Shown here: positions 14,182 to 23,498 of the stretch, piece after piece
Layout: every line of letters starts with the position of its first letter
How positions within the stretch are numbered: the stretch's first letter is position 1
NCBI GenBank assembly: GCA_016744805.1
Contig: JADGDQ010000018.1
Span: forward strand, 1-35,688
From: Sulfurovaceae bacterium
GTDB taxonomy: Bacteria; Campylobacterota; Campylobacteria; Campylobacterales; Sulfurovaceae
DNA: 35,688 bases
Reading direction: 5' to 3'
The notes under the pieces: generated by a model
The model's database searches: none
The model's input: the letters and a program-made list of their open reading frames with translations, nothing else
What the model was told of the DNA's origin: nothing
Made by a program: the position numbers and the translations under genes

Positions 14182-17019
14182 TTGAAAATTACTAACCATA
14201 TTAACACACTTATTATCTCTTTTACTATTCTTTTGATGATTTGTATGAGATACTTTGGAAATTATCTTATCTTTCACTCATTTACAGAGATACTCTCTAT
14301 CTTTATTGCCTTAAGTATCTCTTTTATCACCTATTACTCTTACTCTTTTACACAAAATAAATACTTATTATTTTTAGGATTAGGATATTTTTGGATTGCT
14401 ATTTTAGATTTTGTACATACACAAACATATCCTAACATAGATATTTATGATATGCAAACTCTCAATTACACACTGACTTTTTGGGTACTTGCTCGTTTTT
14501 TAGAATCTATTCTCTTTATCGTTGCACCCTTTATGCTTTATAAGTCATTTTCTATAACTAAAGTAAGTGCAATATTTGCTCTTTATACTGTTGTTGGAAT
14601 CATAGTTACTTTTTATTCTCCTCTTTTACTCTCTAACTCCCAAGGAGAATTAAGCTCCTTAAAAGTAGGAATAGAGTTTGGACTTATTACTCTTTTATTC
14701 ATAGCTTACACCATTAATTACACTAAAAAAGACCAATTTAATGCAAAACTTTATAACACTATACAACTTGCTATTATTTTTACGATACTCTCAGAGTTAT
14801 TTTTTACCAGCTCTGTAGATTTTTATGGATTAATAAACTTTACAGGACATGTATTTAAATTATTATCTTTTTGGGTTCTCTTACTATTTATTGTGCAACT
14901 TTTTACAGCAATTATTCTTAATGCAACAAAGAAAAAAAAGATTCAAAAAGATATGCACCTATTAAAAGAGCGTTTAGAACTAGCAATTAATGGAAATAGA
15001 GATGTTATATGGGATTGGAATTTTGAGAAAAAAGAGCTCTATATCTCTGAAACATGGCGAGATATAGTAGGATTTGATACTAGCGAAGTAGTTAATAAAA
15101 TCCGCGTATGGAAAAAGCATATCCATCCTAATGATCGTCACTATGTAAAATCTCAAATCTATAATACAGTTAAAGGAAAAACCGAATACTTAGATATAAC
15201 ATACCGTGCTATACATAGAGATGGTCATTGGATATGGATTCAAATGCGAGGAAAAGTCTATTATAAAAAAGGGGTTGCTATAAGAATGACAGGTACGCAT
15301 AGTGATGTCAGTTCTTATATGCAATTACAACTCAAAAACTCTCAACAGTCACAAATAATAGAACAAATTCATGATAGCGTCATCTCTACAGACCTTAATG
15401 GTATTATTCAAAGCTGGAATAGTGGCTCAGAAATTTTATTACAATATACAGACCATGAAGCTATAGGACAACATATTTCCAAAATATATTTAGAAAAAGA
15501 CATAGAACTACTCTCACAAAATATTAAACTTTTACTCAAAAAAGGAGAACATCACTCTATAGTACAACTCGTCAAAAAATCCCAAGAAGTCATATATGCT
15601 GATTTATCTCTTTCCTTGTTACGAGACCAAAAAGGTGAGACTATAGGGATGATTGGCTATGCTCAGGATATAACTCAACGCAAAAAAGTAGAAGAGGAAC
15701 TAAAAGAACAAAAAAATATATTATACTATCAAGCCCATCACGATAGCCTCACAGGACTCCCTAATCGTCTTTTATTTCATAAAAATCTCTCACAAACTAT
15801 TAAGGACTCACAAGAATATAATAAAAAAATGGCACTACTTTTTATAGACTTAGATTACTTTAAAGAGATAAATGATTCCCTAGGTCATAAAGTAGGTGAT
15901 GAAGTTTTAAAAGAAGTTACAAGTAGACTCAATCAAACTATAAGTACTCAAGATACTCTCTCTCGATTAGGTGGTGATGAATTTACTATTGTTATACAAG
16001 AGTTACAAGATAAAAAATATATATCCACTCTATCAAGAAAGATTCTTAATATACTCTCTTTACCTATTAATATTGATAACAATATGCTCTATATCTCATG
16101 TAGTATAGGTATTAGTCTCTATCCCGAAGATGCTATATACTCACAAGACTTAATTAAGTTTGCTGATACAGCTATGTACAAAGCAAAAAGTGTTGGACGC
16201 AATAATTTTAAATTTTATAATAAAAACATGACAAAAATAGCCTATCAAAAAATAATCATGGAAGCAGGTATTAGAAAAGGAGTAAAAAATGAAGAGTTTA
16301 TTCCCTACTACCAGCCACAATTTAATGGTTATACTCAAAAAATTGTAGGTATAGAAGTTTTGGCTAGATGGAGTCACCCAGAGATGGGATTACTCTCTCC
16401 TGATGTATTTATTCCTATAGCAGAATCTACAGGATTTATTGTTGAACTTGATAAATTTATTATGAAAAGTGCTATGAAACAGGTAGTACTATGGCATAAA
16501 CAAGGATTAAATCCTAGCCCAATAGCACTAAACCTTGCTATTAAATATCTTGAAAAAAAAGATTTTATTGAGACCTTTATGCAATTATTAAAAGAGACTC
16601 ATTGTAAAGTAGAGTGGATTGAACTAGAAATTACAGAGGGTCATATTATGACTGATCCACAAAAAAGTATAAAAACTCTTCAAAAACTTAATAATCTAGG
16701 TATTAAATTAGCTATAGATGATTTTGGTGTAGGTTATTCCTCTTTGTCGTATATAAAAAGGCTCCCTATATATAAACTAAAAATTGATCAATCTTTTATA
16801 AAAGAGCTTCCATATAACCATGAAGATGTAGCCATTACAAAAGCCATTATTACCATAGCCAAAAGTCTTAACCTTACTATTCTTGCAGAGGGTGTTAATA
16901 CAGAGGCACAAAAAGAGTTTTTACTAGAGAATGGTTGTGAAGATATCCAAGGATACCTCTTTAGCAAAGCACTTCCAGCAGATGAGATGCAAGAGCTTTT
17001 AGAAGAATCTATATTATAA
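14182..17019 (+). CDS. Membrane sensor with PAS-PAS-GGDEF-EAL domains
   Basis: The 945-residue protein makes and/or breaks cyclic di-GMP in response to a membrane signal. Domains in order are a MASE3-like membrane region of about seven or eight helices (1-248), a PAS_3-type PAS with PAC (about 265-378), a second PAS (about 388-500), GGDEF (510-680) and EAL (690-940). The cyclase motif GGDEF (597-601) is intact, but the upstream inhibitory RxxD is STQD, so product inhibition at the I-site is unlikely. The EAL side keeps E725 (EVLAR), N784, E816, D846-D847, K867, E903 and Q923, so phosphodiesterase activity is plausible. The start is TTG with AAGGA upstream. It stands alone and ends one base before the convergent lipoprotein gene. 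Confidence 0.93.
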   Translation: MKITNHINTLIISFTILLMICMRYFGNYLIFHSFTEILSIFIALSISFITYYSYSFTQNKYLLFLGLGYFWIAILDFVHTQTYPNIDIYDMQTLNYTLTFWVLARFLESILFIVAPFMLYKSFSITKVSAIFALYTVVGIIVTFYSPLLLSNSQGELSSLKVGIEFGLITLLFIAYTINYTKKDQFNAKLYNTIQLAIIFTILSELFFTSSVDFYGLINFTGHVFKLLSFWVLLLFIVQLFTAIILNATKKKKIQKDMHLLKERLELAINGNRDVIWDWNFEKKELYISETWRDIVGFDTSEVVNKIRVWKKHIHPNDRHYVKSQIYNTVKGKTEYLDITYRAIHRDGHWIWIQMRGKVYYKKGVAIRMTGTHSDVSSYMQLQLKNSQQSQIIEQIHDSVISTDLNGIIQSWNSGSEILLQYTDHEAIGQHISKIYLEKDIELLSQNIKLLLKKGEHHSIVQLVKKSQEVIYADLSLSLLRDQKGETIGMIGYAQDITQRKKVEEELKEQKNILYYQAHHDSLTGLPNRLLFHKNLSQTIKDSQEYNKKMALLFIDLDYFKEINDSLGHKVGDEVLKEVTSRLNQTISTQDTLSRLGGDEFTIVIQELQDKKYISTLSRKILNILSLPINIDNNMLYISCSIGISLYPEDAIYSQDLIKFADTAMYKAKSVGRNNFKFYNKNMTKIAYQKIIMEAGIRKGVKNEEFIPYYQPQFNGYTQKIVGIEVLARWSHPEMGLLSPDVFIPIAESTGFIVELDKFIMKSAMKQVVLWHKQGLNPSPIALNLAIKYLEKKDFIETFMQLLKETHCKVEWIELEITEGHIMTDPQKSIKTLQKLNNLGIKLAIDDFGVGYSSLSYIKRLPIYKLKIDQSFIKELPYNHEDVAITKAIITIAKSLNLTILAEGVNTEAQKEFLLENGCEDIQGYLFSKALPADEMQELLEESIL

Positions 17020-17020
17020 A

Positions 17021-17974
17021 TTAGAGATTATCTCTCCATTTTGGATGATGAAAATGTAATTGATGGTCACAAGATTTAGAAACAACAGATTTTTTAAAGG
17101 TCATAGTCCCTATCTCTTGCCAGTTTTTTCTTTTATCTTCTATCTTATTTGCTACAAAAATACTAAAGACCAAACTATTTTTTGTAGCTTCTTTTAGCTC
17201 ATCACGAAAATCACTCTTATCATATCTTTTGGCTCCTTGGACTTCTATCTTCATCCATTTTGGTGTAATAATCTTTTGATCTTTTGCTTCACCTAATTCA
17301 GATATTTCATAAAGCTGTCGTATCGTTGGATTACTATCTGCTACAGCAAAGGCTCGTGTTATTTTAAAAACATAGAGGAGATTTGTGGCTACTTCTAGTG
17401 TGGGTGTTATGCTTGGCTCATTGCTAAGTGCTACATCTGCAAAGTGCTTGGCATCTGTACCACCTAAATCTTCTATCAAAAAGAAGTTTGCTCTCACAGA
17501 AGGCTTAAGCGTTGGGTCTGTGGTAGGAAATATCTTTCCTGCAAAACCAAATGCTCGTGATGCACCTGCTTTGGTATTAGAGAGTGCTGTTGAAGCCCTA
17601 GCTATAACAAGCCCCTTGCTCCCTTTTTTGAAATATCCACTATAGATATTCTCTTTATCTATACTCCAAATACCATTTAAACAGATACCATTAGGGTGTG
17701 CTAACTTATCAAAAGGTTCTAAAATATCGGAAGTATCTTGTATTGTTCTTTGGGCATCATTGAGTACTATATTTTCTGAGGAATTATATAAACTTCCAAA
17801 ACTTACTCTATTTTGAGGTAAAGTATCTAATTTATCAGAAGCTACCTTAGCCCAAAGCCCCTGAAAAGAGAATAGTTGATTAGTATGTATAGGTGACTCC
17901 AATGATTTAGATTCTATTTTATTTGTACATCCTATCAATAAAAAAACTATAAAGAGTATAAAGAATTGTTTCAC
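17021..17974 (-). CDS. Catalase-like lipoprotein
   Basis: The 317-residue protein has a lipoprotein signal with lipobox LLIGC (C16), so it should be anchored on the periplasmic side of a membrane. Residues about 85-180 resemble the catalase core: LAHPNGICLNGIW (H93 as possible distal histidine), GLVIARASTALSNT, ASRAFGFAGKIFPTTDP and ANFFLIEDLGG. The proximal-tyrosine motif RLFxYxDTxxxRxG was not found; the C-terminus instead holds NWQEIG and CDHQLHFHHPKW. This fits small catalase-like haem-binding proteins of unknown role. Haem binding and peroxidase activity are inference. It overlaps the M16-like gene by four bases and is last in the long kdsA-to-here strand. Confidence 0.7.
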   Translation of the reverse strand: MKQFFILFIVFLLIGCTNKIESKSLESPIHTNQLFSFQGLWAKVASDKLDTLPQNRVSFGSLYNSSENIVLNDAQRTIQDTSDILEPFDKLAHPNGICLNGIWSIDKENIYSGYFKKGSKGLVIARASTALSNTKAGASRAFGFAGKIFPTTDPTLKPSVRANFFLIEDLGGTDAKHFADVALSNEPSITPTLEVATNLLYVFKITRAFAVADSNPTIRQLYEISELGEAKDQKIITPKWMKIEVQGAKRYDKSDFRDELKEATKNSLVFSIFVANKIEDKRKNWQEIGTMTFKKSVVSKSCDHQLHFHHPKWRDNL

Positions 17975-19260
17975 TTCTCTTCTTTGCTTACTATAGAGTA
18001 ACTGATATTTGTTATTTCAGTATGAGACTTAATAAATGAATTTAACTCATCCAAAGTTAATGCTTCTATCTTTTTAAGTTGCTCTTTGTTGTATCCTAGA
18101 GGTCTATCATAATAATATTCACTATAAGAGATATGTAATCTTTGACTCAAAGTCTCACTTCGTAGTGGCTCACTCCCCAAAAGAAACTCTTTGGTTGCAT
18201 CTAACTCTTTTTGTGTTACACCCTCTTGGACAAATTTTTCTACAATACTCTTAACAAGCCCTTTTGCCTCTTCTTCATTCTCAAGTTTTGTTTGCAGATA
18301 ACCTGTAAAATATGATGTTGTACGATTTTGCACAAAATGACCATAGGCACTATATGCCAAACCTCTTTTAACGCGTATCTCTTCCATTAGGCGACTTCCA
18401 AAACCACTTCCACCCAAAATATATCCTGCTACCTTAGAGATATATCGCTTTGGATCATTATACCCCAAATCAAAAGGAGCTCCAAAATAGATATATGCCT
18501 GTTCTGTCTGCTCTTTACTAATTTTGGTAACTTTTTTATCTGTAGCTTTAATAAATTTACTCTGTTTTACAGTAACTGTAGGCAGAAGTGACATAACATC
18601 TTTTACAATTGCTATAGATTCTTCTTTGGATATATCCCCACCAATAATCACTATAGCATTATTTCTGCCAAGATGACTATCAATATACTCTTTGATATTA
18701 GCTAGAGTAATAGAGTTAATACTCTCTATATTTCCTGCTCTAGGTCGCCCCATATCTGTACCAGCAAATAAAGTCTCTTTTAGACCCAAAGATGCTATAT
18801 AATCAAAGTCACTCTTCTTTTGTGTAAGCGATCCTATTTTTCTTGTTTTAATATGTTCCATTGTCTTTGGAGTATAATTAGGGTCTTGAAGTAACTCTTT
18901 AAGTAAAGAGACTCCTTTTCCAAATTCACTTTTAATAGCACTCAAATCTATAGAAAAAGTCTCTATCCCAGCACCTGAAGAGAGAGAAATAGCACTATTT
19001 TCAAGCTTGCTAGCAAACCCTACACTCCCATCTTTTTTGGTACCTTCTCTCAATAAATTAGCACTTAAGTCTGCTAATCCTGCCTTAGTATCATACAAAG
19101 CCCCACTATCTTTAAAGACAATTTGCATAGATACTATAGGCAAATATTTACTCTGCTCAAATACCATAGGTACTTTTGTACCATTTACTTCTATCTCTTC
19201 TATTCCTTGACTCATAGCTATCCCTTGTAGTAGTATCAATAGTATTACTATTTTTTTCAT
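17971..19260 (-). CDS. M16-family peptidase homologue lacking the zinc motif
   Basis: The 429-residue protein has an N-terminal signal peptide (about 1-18) and two M16 (insulinase-like) domains, so it should act in the periplasm. The first domain shows GLADLSANLLREGT where active members have HxxEH: positions 64, 67 and 68 are D, A and N. The second domain keeps the RxxGxxY element in RVKRGLAYSAYG. Such zinc-less subunits normally pair with an active M16 partner, which is not in this window. It lies four bases after mqnC, the same neighbour order as HP0656/HP0657 in H. pylori. The substrate is unknown. Confidence 0.88.
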   Translation of the reverse strand: MKKIVILLILLQGIAMSQGIEEIEVNGTKVPMVFEQSKYLPIVSMQIVFKDSGALYDTKAGLADLSANLLREGTKKDGSVGFASKLENSAISLSSGAGIETFSIDLSAIKSEFGKGVSLLKELLQDPNYTPKTMEHIKTRKIGSLTQKKSDFDYIASLGLKETLFAGTDMGRPRAGNIESINSITLANIKEYIDSHLGRNNAIVIIGGDISKEESIAIVKDVMSLLPTVTVKQSKFIKATDKKVTKISKEQTEQAYIYFGAPFDLGYNDPKRYISKVAGYILGGSGFGSRLMEEIRVKRGLAYSAYGHFVQNRTTSYFTGYLQTKLENEEEAKGLVKSIVEKFVQEGVTQKELDATKEFLLGSEPLRSETLSQRLHISYSEYYYDRPLGYNKEQLKKIEALTLDELNSFIKSHTEITNISYSIVSKEEK

Positions 19261-19264
19261 CTAG

Positions 19265-20326
19265 TTAAAACCTCTCCAATATCGTATACGCTGTATTTCG
19301 CTTAGCAGGAGATTCACCCACATCTCGTATCAGCTCTACCATCTCATCTTGGTTCATCTGATTGTGTGCTCCTGCTGCGGAGACGACATTTTCTTCCATC
19401 ATCGTAGAGCCTAGGTCATTAGCTCCAAAGAGAAGTGCCATCTGCCCTATGTAGCTTCCTTGTGTGACCCAAGAACTTTGGATATTTGGGATATTATCAA
19501 AAAAGAGTCTGGATACTGCAAGGAGTCGTAGATAACGATTAGATGATTGCTTTTGTATCTGAGGATACTCTTCCATAAGTTGGGTATTATCCCCTTGGAA
19601 TGACCACATGATATAGGCTCTAAATCCTCCAAACTCATCTTGGAGTTCTCTAGCATAATTCCAATGCTCTACAATCTCACGGTTGGTCTCTACTGTTCCA
19701 TACATCATAGTCACAGTTGATTTGATACCAAGTTTATGAGCCTCTCTATGGACTTCTAGCCAAGTATCTTTATCTAGTTTTTTGGGTGCGATGATGTCAC
19801 GCACTCTATCACTTAATATCTCTGCCCCAGCTCCAGGTATAGAAGCGAGTCCTTTGGCATAGAGCCTTTGTAAAACTTCTTTGATAGAAATTTTTGATCG
19901 CGTTGCAATATAGTCTATTTCAATAGCAGAGAAACCATGAATAGTTATCTCTGGATACTTTTGGTGAATATGATCGACTAACTCTTCATACCACTCTATC
20001 TCTAGCTTGGGATGTACCCCTCCTTGGAAGAGTATCTGCGTTCCACCAATGGCAAGAAGTTCATCTATCTTTTGGTCTATCTCCTCGTAGGTAAGGATAT
20101 AGGCATCATCATTTTTTTCATGACGATAAAAAGCACAAAACTTACAATCTACCCAGCAGACATTAGTATAGTTTATATTTCTATCTACCACAAAAGTTGT
20201 CACACTTTTAGGATGTAACTCTCTTTTGCGAGCAAGTGCCATCTGTCCTAACTCTTTAAGGTCAGCATTCTCTATAAGTGTAACTGCCTCGTCTATGGTC
20301 ATTCGTTTTCTTACAGTAGCTGTCAT
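19265..20326 (-). CDS. mqnC: Cyclic dehypoxanthine futalosine synthase
   Basis: MqnC is a radical SAM enzyme that closes the ring of dehypoxanthine futalosine in the futalosine route to menaquinone, the respiratory quinone of Campylobacterota. From the ATG at 20326 it has 353 residues, with the 4Fe-4S cluster motif CWVDCKFC (C57, C61, C64) followed by AFYR, then GGTQILFQGGVHP and SIPGAGAEILSD. This start is chosen because AAGGAAA lies just upstream and the family begins there; an in-frame start at 20389 would overlap the DUF4435 gene. That gene ends ten bases upstream, so mqnC may be expressed from its operon. Confidence 0.93.
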   Translation of the reverse strand: MTATVRKRMTIDEAVTLIENADLKELGQMALARKRELHPKSVTTFVVDRNINYTNVCWVDCKFCAFYRHEKNDDAYILTYEEIDQKIDELLAIGGTQILFQGGVHPKLEIEWYEELVDHIHQKYPEITIHGFSAIEIDYIATRSKISIKEVLQRLYAKGLASIPGAGAEILSDRVRDIIAPKKLDKDTWLEVHREAHKLGIKSTVTMMYGTVETNREIVEHWNYARELQDEFGGFRAYIMWSFQGDNTQLMEEYPQIQKQSSNRYLRLLAVSRLFFDNIPNIQSSWVTQGSYIGQMALLFGANDLGSTMMEENVVSAAGAHNQMNQDEMVELIRDVGESPAKRNTAYTILERF

Positions 20327-20336
20327 TCTTTTCCTT

Positions 20337-21188
20337 TCAATCAAACAATCTATGATTATTAGTGTTAGACCAATTTTGTAGATTTTCATATAAATTTGTA
20401 TTTTGGAAATACTCCACCCTATAAGATAGCCTTAAAGCTTCTTCAATTTTTTTCTGATTTATATTACTAACAGTAAAATAGTTTGCAATCAGCATTGTTA
20501 AGTCATGTCCATTACAAATTTGTAATCTATCACTAGAAGTCGCTTTAAGTAATGTTATATTTTCTTCTACATTTTCCTCATTACTTTTAATTTGAGTATA
20601 AAGTAATCTTAGATATTCACTCTTATCTAAATAAACTTGGCAATTACTACAAGAGATAAGAGAATTTAAATTTATTCTCTTAAAATCAAATAAGCCTTTT
20701 CCTCTGCTCACTCTTATTTTATCACTATACCATCTTATATAACCAATTTCAATAGCAAGAGTATATATTTGACTTTTTAAATTATCCAAAAGCTTGGAAT
20801 AGCACTCTTGTGATGTAAACTCACAAATAACAGAGATTAAAGCACCTGACTCAACCATCTCTACTTCCATGTCATGATAATCTGTAATAAAAAGATTTTG
20901 AGGATAATTAACCTCATTTAAGTGGTCAAAATCAGCATCTTTTATAGCAATGAGTTCTCTATAGCCTTCATCTTCTAAAATACGAAGAGCTTCCATCAGT
21001 TTATCTTTGCCCTTTAGAGCAGTTGTATCTGTGTATATATGCGAAAATATATTTCTAAATAGTTTTATATCTGTTTTACCTTCTAATAAAATAAAAACCT
21101 TACCTCTATTTTCTGGATGTCTAATAGAGAGTCTGATTTCGGAAAGCTTAATGCCTAGTTCAGAAGATACTTCTTGTAGACTATTCAA
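20337..21188 (-). CDS. DUF4435 TOPRIM-like protein, AriB-like (PARIS)
   Basis: The 283-residue protein has the TOPRIM-like signature of DUF4435: FILLEGKTDIKLF with E36, AIKDADFDHL with D84 and D86, and ITDYHDMEVEM (101-111). In the PARIS antiphage system the DUF4435 protein AriB is the nuclease effector held by the ATPase AriA and released on phage infection. Gene order here is ATPase first, then this gene with an eight-base overlap, as expected for translational coupling. A pair of cysteines in SCSNC (about 179-183) is a further feature. The PARIS assignment rests on domain pairing, not alignment; related OLD-like ATPase/nuclease systems are the alternative. Confidence 0.78.
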   Translation of the reverse strand: MNSLQEVSSELGIKLSEIRLSIRHPENRGKVFILLEGKTDIKLFRNIFSHIYTDTTALKGKDKLMEALRILEDEGYRELIAIKDADFDHLNEVNYPQNLFITDYHDMEVEMVESGALISVICEFTSQECYSKLLDNLKSQIYTLAIEIGYIRWYSDKIRVSRGKGLFDFKRINLNSLISCSNCQVYLDKSEYLRLLYTQIKSNEENVEENITLLKATSSDRLQICNGHDLTMLIANYFTVSNINQKKIEEALRLSYRVEYFQNTNLYENLQNWSNTNNHRLFD

Positions 21189-22509
21189 TTTTAGAATCCT
21201 CTAAATTAACCGTCAAATCCCACCTCTCATTAATAATTTGAGGTGAATGTGTTGCTATCACTATATCTATATTTTTAAGCTTGATTATCTCTTTTATATC
21301 ATTCAAAAACTCTTTTTGCCATACAACATGCAGAGATATTTCAGGCTCATCAATTAATACTAGAGAATTTTCAGTTGCTTTAAAAAGTAGTTCAAACAAC
21401 AAAACAACTTCATGTTGTTCTCCTGAGGAGAGTTCTGTTAACTCTAGTATAGAGCCATTTTGTGATTTAAAAACAAAACCCTTCTCTTTATCTATCTCTA
21501 TACTCTTAAAATTAAATCGTCTCTCATTAAGTATCTTTGTAAAAAGTTCAATTTTATTTACTAGTGAACTAAAGACAGCTAATTTCTCTTTGCTATCAGC
21601 TATATAGAGGGATAAAACTCTTGTATCACTATCATTAATTTCATCTTCTTGAAAAAATGTATCTTCATCCAATTTTAGCAAACCATATTCAGAAGTTTTT
21701 TTCCTCTCTTCTTGCAAAGATTGCAATTTATTTCTCAACACTTCAGCATCAATATCTAAAGTATTCCCTTGAAAAAGTCTTTTTGGAAAACTACTATCAA
21801 GAGATTGCGTTACCTGTGCATACTCACCAATAGTCTTCTTCATTTTTTGACTTAACTCTTGGGAATATTTCTCTATAGTATCGGTAATCACAACCTCTCT
21901 TCTAAACTTATCAGAAATTGGCTCTCTTAATATTAACCTCTGCTCTTGGATAAAATACACTTCAAGTTCATTAATAATAAAGATAAATGCTTCAGGAATA
22001 TCAATATCAAATCGTTTCATAATATGCTCAGGAATATAATCATTATATTGATATATGGCCTCTTCAAAAGATAAAACTTCGTCTGTTAGTTTATTTCTCC
22101 ATTCATTAGGACTTGTTCTTTCAAGAGAGTTTGGCATATACTCTTCTATCTGACGACTAGGCATACCTCTTCTTAGTTGAGAAACTAACTCTTTAGATGG
22201 ATATTCAAAAGAATCCATATCTTTGTTATTTTCTTTAAGAATAAATTTAATAAGAGTACTATCACTATTAACTTCTTTTATAATTTCTATACTATTCTTA
22301 TTATCAAATGTAAAAATAATTTTTTCAAAAACTAATCTTGTGAAAAAGTTAAATCTCCTATTAAATAAATTATATATAATTTTTAGAGTCATTGTTTTAC
22401 CGTAACCATTAGGAGCAGTAATTATAGTAATCCGCTCATCTTGATTATAGTTAATCTCATGATTAAATATATCAAATAATTTATCTATTTTTAGATCTAA
22501 CAGTTTCAT
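21181..22509 (-). CDS. SMC/ABC-type AAA ATPase, AriA-like (PARIS)
   Basis: The 442-residue ATPase carries ABC-class motifs: Walker A APNGYGKTMT (32-41), signature ELSSGEQHE (359-367), Walker B SLVLIDEPEISLH (382-394) and the switch histidine in IATHSPQ (H421). The middle (about 180-340) is helical and charged. This AAA_15/AAA_21 type matches AriA of PARIS, which assembles into a sensor that holds the DUF4435 toxin. Its ribosome site AAGGAT lies in the last codons of nusB, and it starts five bases after the nusB stop, so it is probably transcribed with the ribH-nusB operon. No mobile element flanks it. Confidence 0.82.
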   Translation of the reverse strand: MKLLDLKIDKLFDIFNHEINYNQDERITIITAPNGYGKTMTLKIIYNLFNRRFNFFTRLVFEKIIFTFDNKNSIEIIKEVNSDSTLIKFILKENNKDMDSFEYPSKELVSQLRRGMPSRQIEEYMPNSLERTSPNEWRNKLTDEVLSFEEAIYQYNDYIPEHIMKRFDIDIPEAFIFIINELEVYFIQEQRLILREPISDKFRREVVITDTIEKYSQELSQKMKKTIGEYAQVTQSLDSSFPKRLFQGNTLDIDAEVLRNKLQSLQEERKKTSEYGLLKLDEDTFFQEDEINDSDTRVLSLYIADSKEKLAVFSSLVNKIELFTKILNERRFNFKSIEIDKEKGFVFKSQNGSILELTELSSGEQHEVVLLFELLFKATENSLVLIDEPEISLHVVWQKEFLNDIKEIIKLKNIDIVIATHSPQIINERWDLTVNLEDSKIE

Positions 22510-22514
22510 TGCAA

Positions 22515-23006
22515 TTAATCCTTTGGCTTCTCTTCTTCTATCTCTTGGCTTATCTCTATATCTTTAGGAATTTTCACAGGTTCTATCTCTTCTACAGGGA
22601 TGGGTACTATTTTTTCTCTGCCTATAGCATCGAGTACACCATTGATAAACTGTGGTGATTTTTCATCTGCTAATGTTTTTGCTAATTCCACAGCTTCATT
22701 AATGATAATAGCTCTATCTGTTTTGGCGATAAGTATCTCGTAAGCACCCAAACGCATAATTGCTTTTTCTACTTTGCCAATGCTATTATAGTCCCAATCT
22801 TTGAGAGCTGAACTAATCTCCTCATCCAATCTTAAAAGATGTTCTATAGTCCCTTGGAAAAGCTCATGAGAAAAGGCTCTTTGTTTGTTTCGTATTTTGC
22901 TCTCTTCTAATATCTCATCAGAGAACGAAGCAATATTTTCATTACCTAAATCATAGGCATAAAGCAGACCAATAACAGCTGTACGAGCTTGATGTCGTGT
23001 AGCCAT
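22515..23006 (-). CDS. nusB: Transcription antitermination factor NusB
   Basis: NusB with NusE binds boxA RNA and promotes rRNA antitermination. The 163-residue protein has the all-helical NusB fold with ATRHQARTAVIGLLYAYDLG at the N-terminus and KTDRAIIINEAVELAKTLADEKSPQFINGVLDAI near residues 98-131. A charged, proline- and glutamate-rich tail of about 27 residues follows the fold. It overlaps the ribH stop by one base (TAATG), the usual Campylobacterota ribH-nusB coupling. Confidence 0.95.
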   Translation of the reverse strand: MATRHQARTAVIGLLYAYDLGNENIASFSDEILEESKIRNKQRAFSHELFQGTIEHLLRLDEEISSALKDWDYNSIGKVEKAIMRLGAYEILIAKTDRAIIINEAVELAKTLADEKSPQFINGVLDAIGREKIVPIPVEEIEPVKIPKDIEISQEIEEEKPKD

Positions 23007-23476
23007 TATGCATCCAAACTATTATAAAGGTTTATCATCTCTATTAAAGTAACCATAGCTTCACCACCTTTGTTACCTGCTTTTGTTCCAGCTCTCTCTA
23101 TGGCTTGTTCGATACTATCAACAGTCAATACACCAAATGAGACAGGTTTTGCATATTTAAGCCCTACACTTGCCACACCTTTGGTAGCTTCAGCAGATAC
23201 ATAATCAAAATGAGGCGTAGCCCCACGAATCACAGCACCCAAACAACATACAGCGTCATACTTGCCTGAAGCCAAAGCTTTGTCTAGTGCAAATGGTACT
23301 TCAAATGCCCCTGGAACCAATATCAAATCAAGCTCACTTGCATCTCCACCATGTCTAGCATACGCATCTTTTGCACCCTCTACTAATCTATCTGTGATAA
23401 AGTGGTTAAATCGTGCGTTGATTATTGCCACTTTTTTACTTTTGTCCACGCTTAAGTTGCCTTCTACTATTTTCAT
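23006..23476 (-). CDS. ribH: 6,7-dimethyl-8-ribityllumazine synthase
   Basis: RibH condenses the ribityl-aminouracil and dihydroxybutanone phosphate intermediates to lumazine, the penultimate riboflavin step, usually in an icosahedral or pentameric cage. From the ATG at 23476 it has 156 residues: [41 protein letters not shown] with catalytic H89, and [16 protein letters not shown]. This start has GGAAAA just upstream and gives the family N-terminus; an in-frame ATG at 23530 would overlap the TOPRIM gene by 32 bases. In H. pylori kdsA lies immediately upstream, whereas here two defence-like genes intervene. Confidence 0.96.
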   Translation of the reverse strand: MKIVEGNLSVDKSKKVAIINARFNHFITDRLVEGAKDAYARHGGDASELDLILVPGAFEVPFALDKALASGKYDAVCCLGAVIRGATPHFDYVSAEATKGVASVGLKYAKPVSFGVLTVDSIEQAIERAGTKAGNKGGEAMVTLIEMINLYNSLDA

Positions 23477-23498
23477 TTTTTTCCTTTTATATTTAATT

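Noticed and set aside
20327-20389. Longer MqnC from 20389.
   Set aside because: It overlaps the DUF4435 gene; the ATG at 20326 has AAGGAAA immediately upstream.
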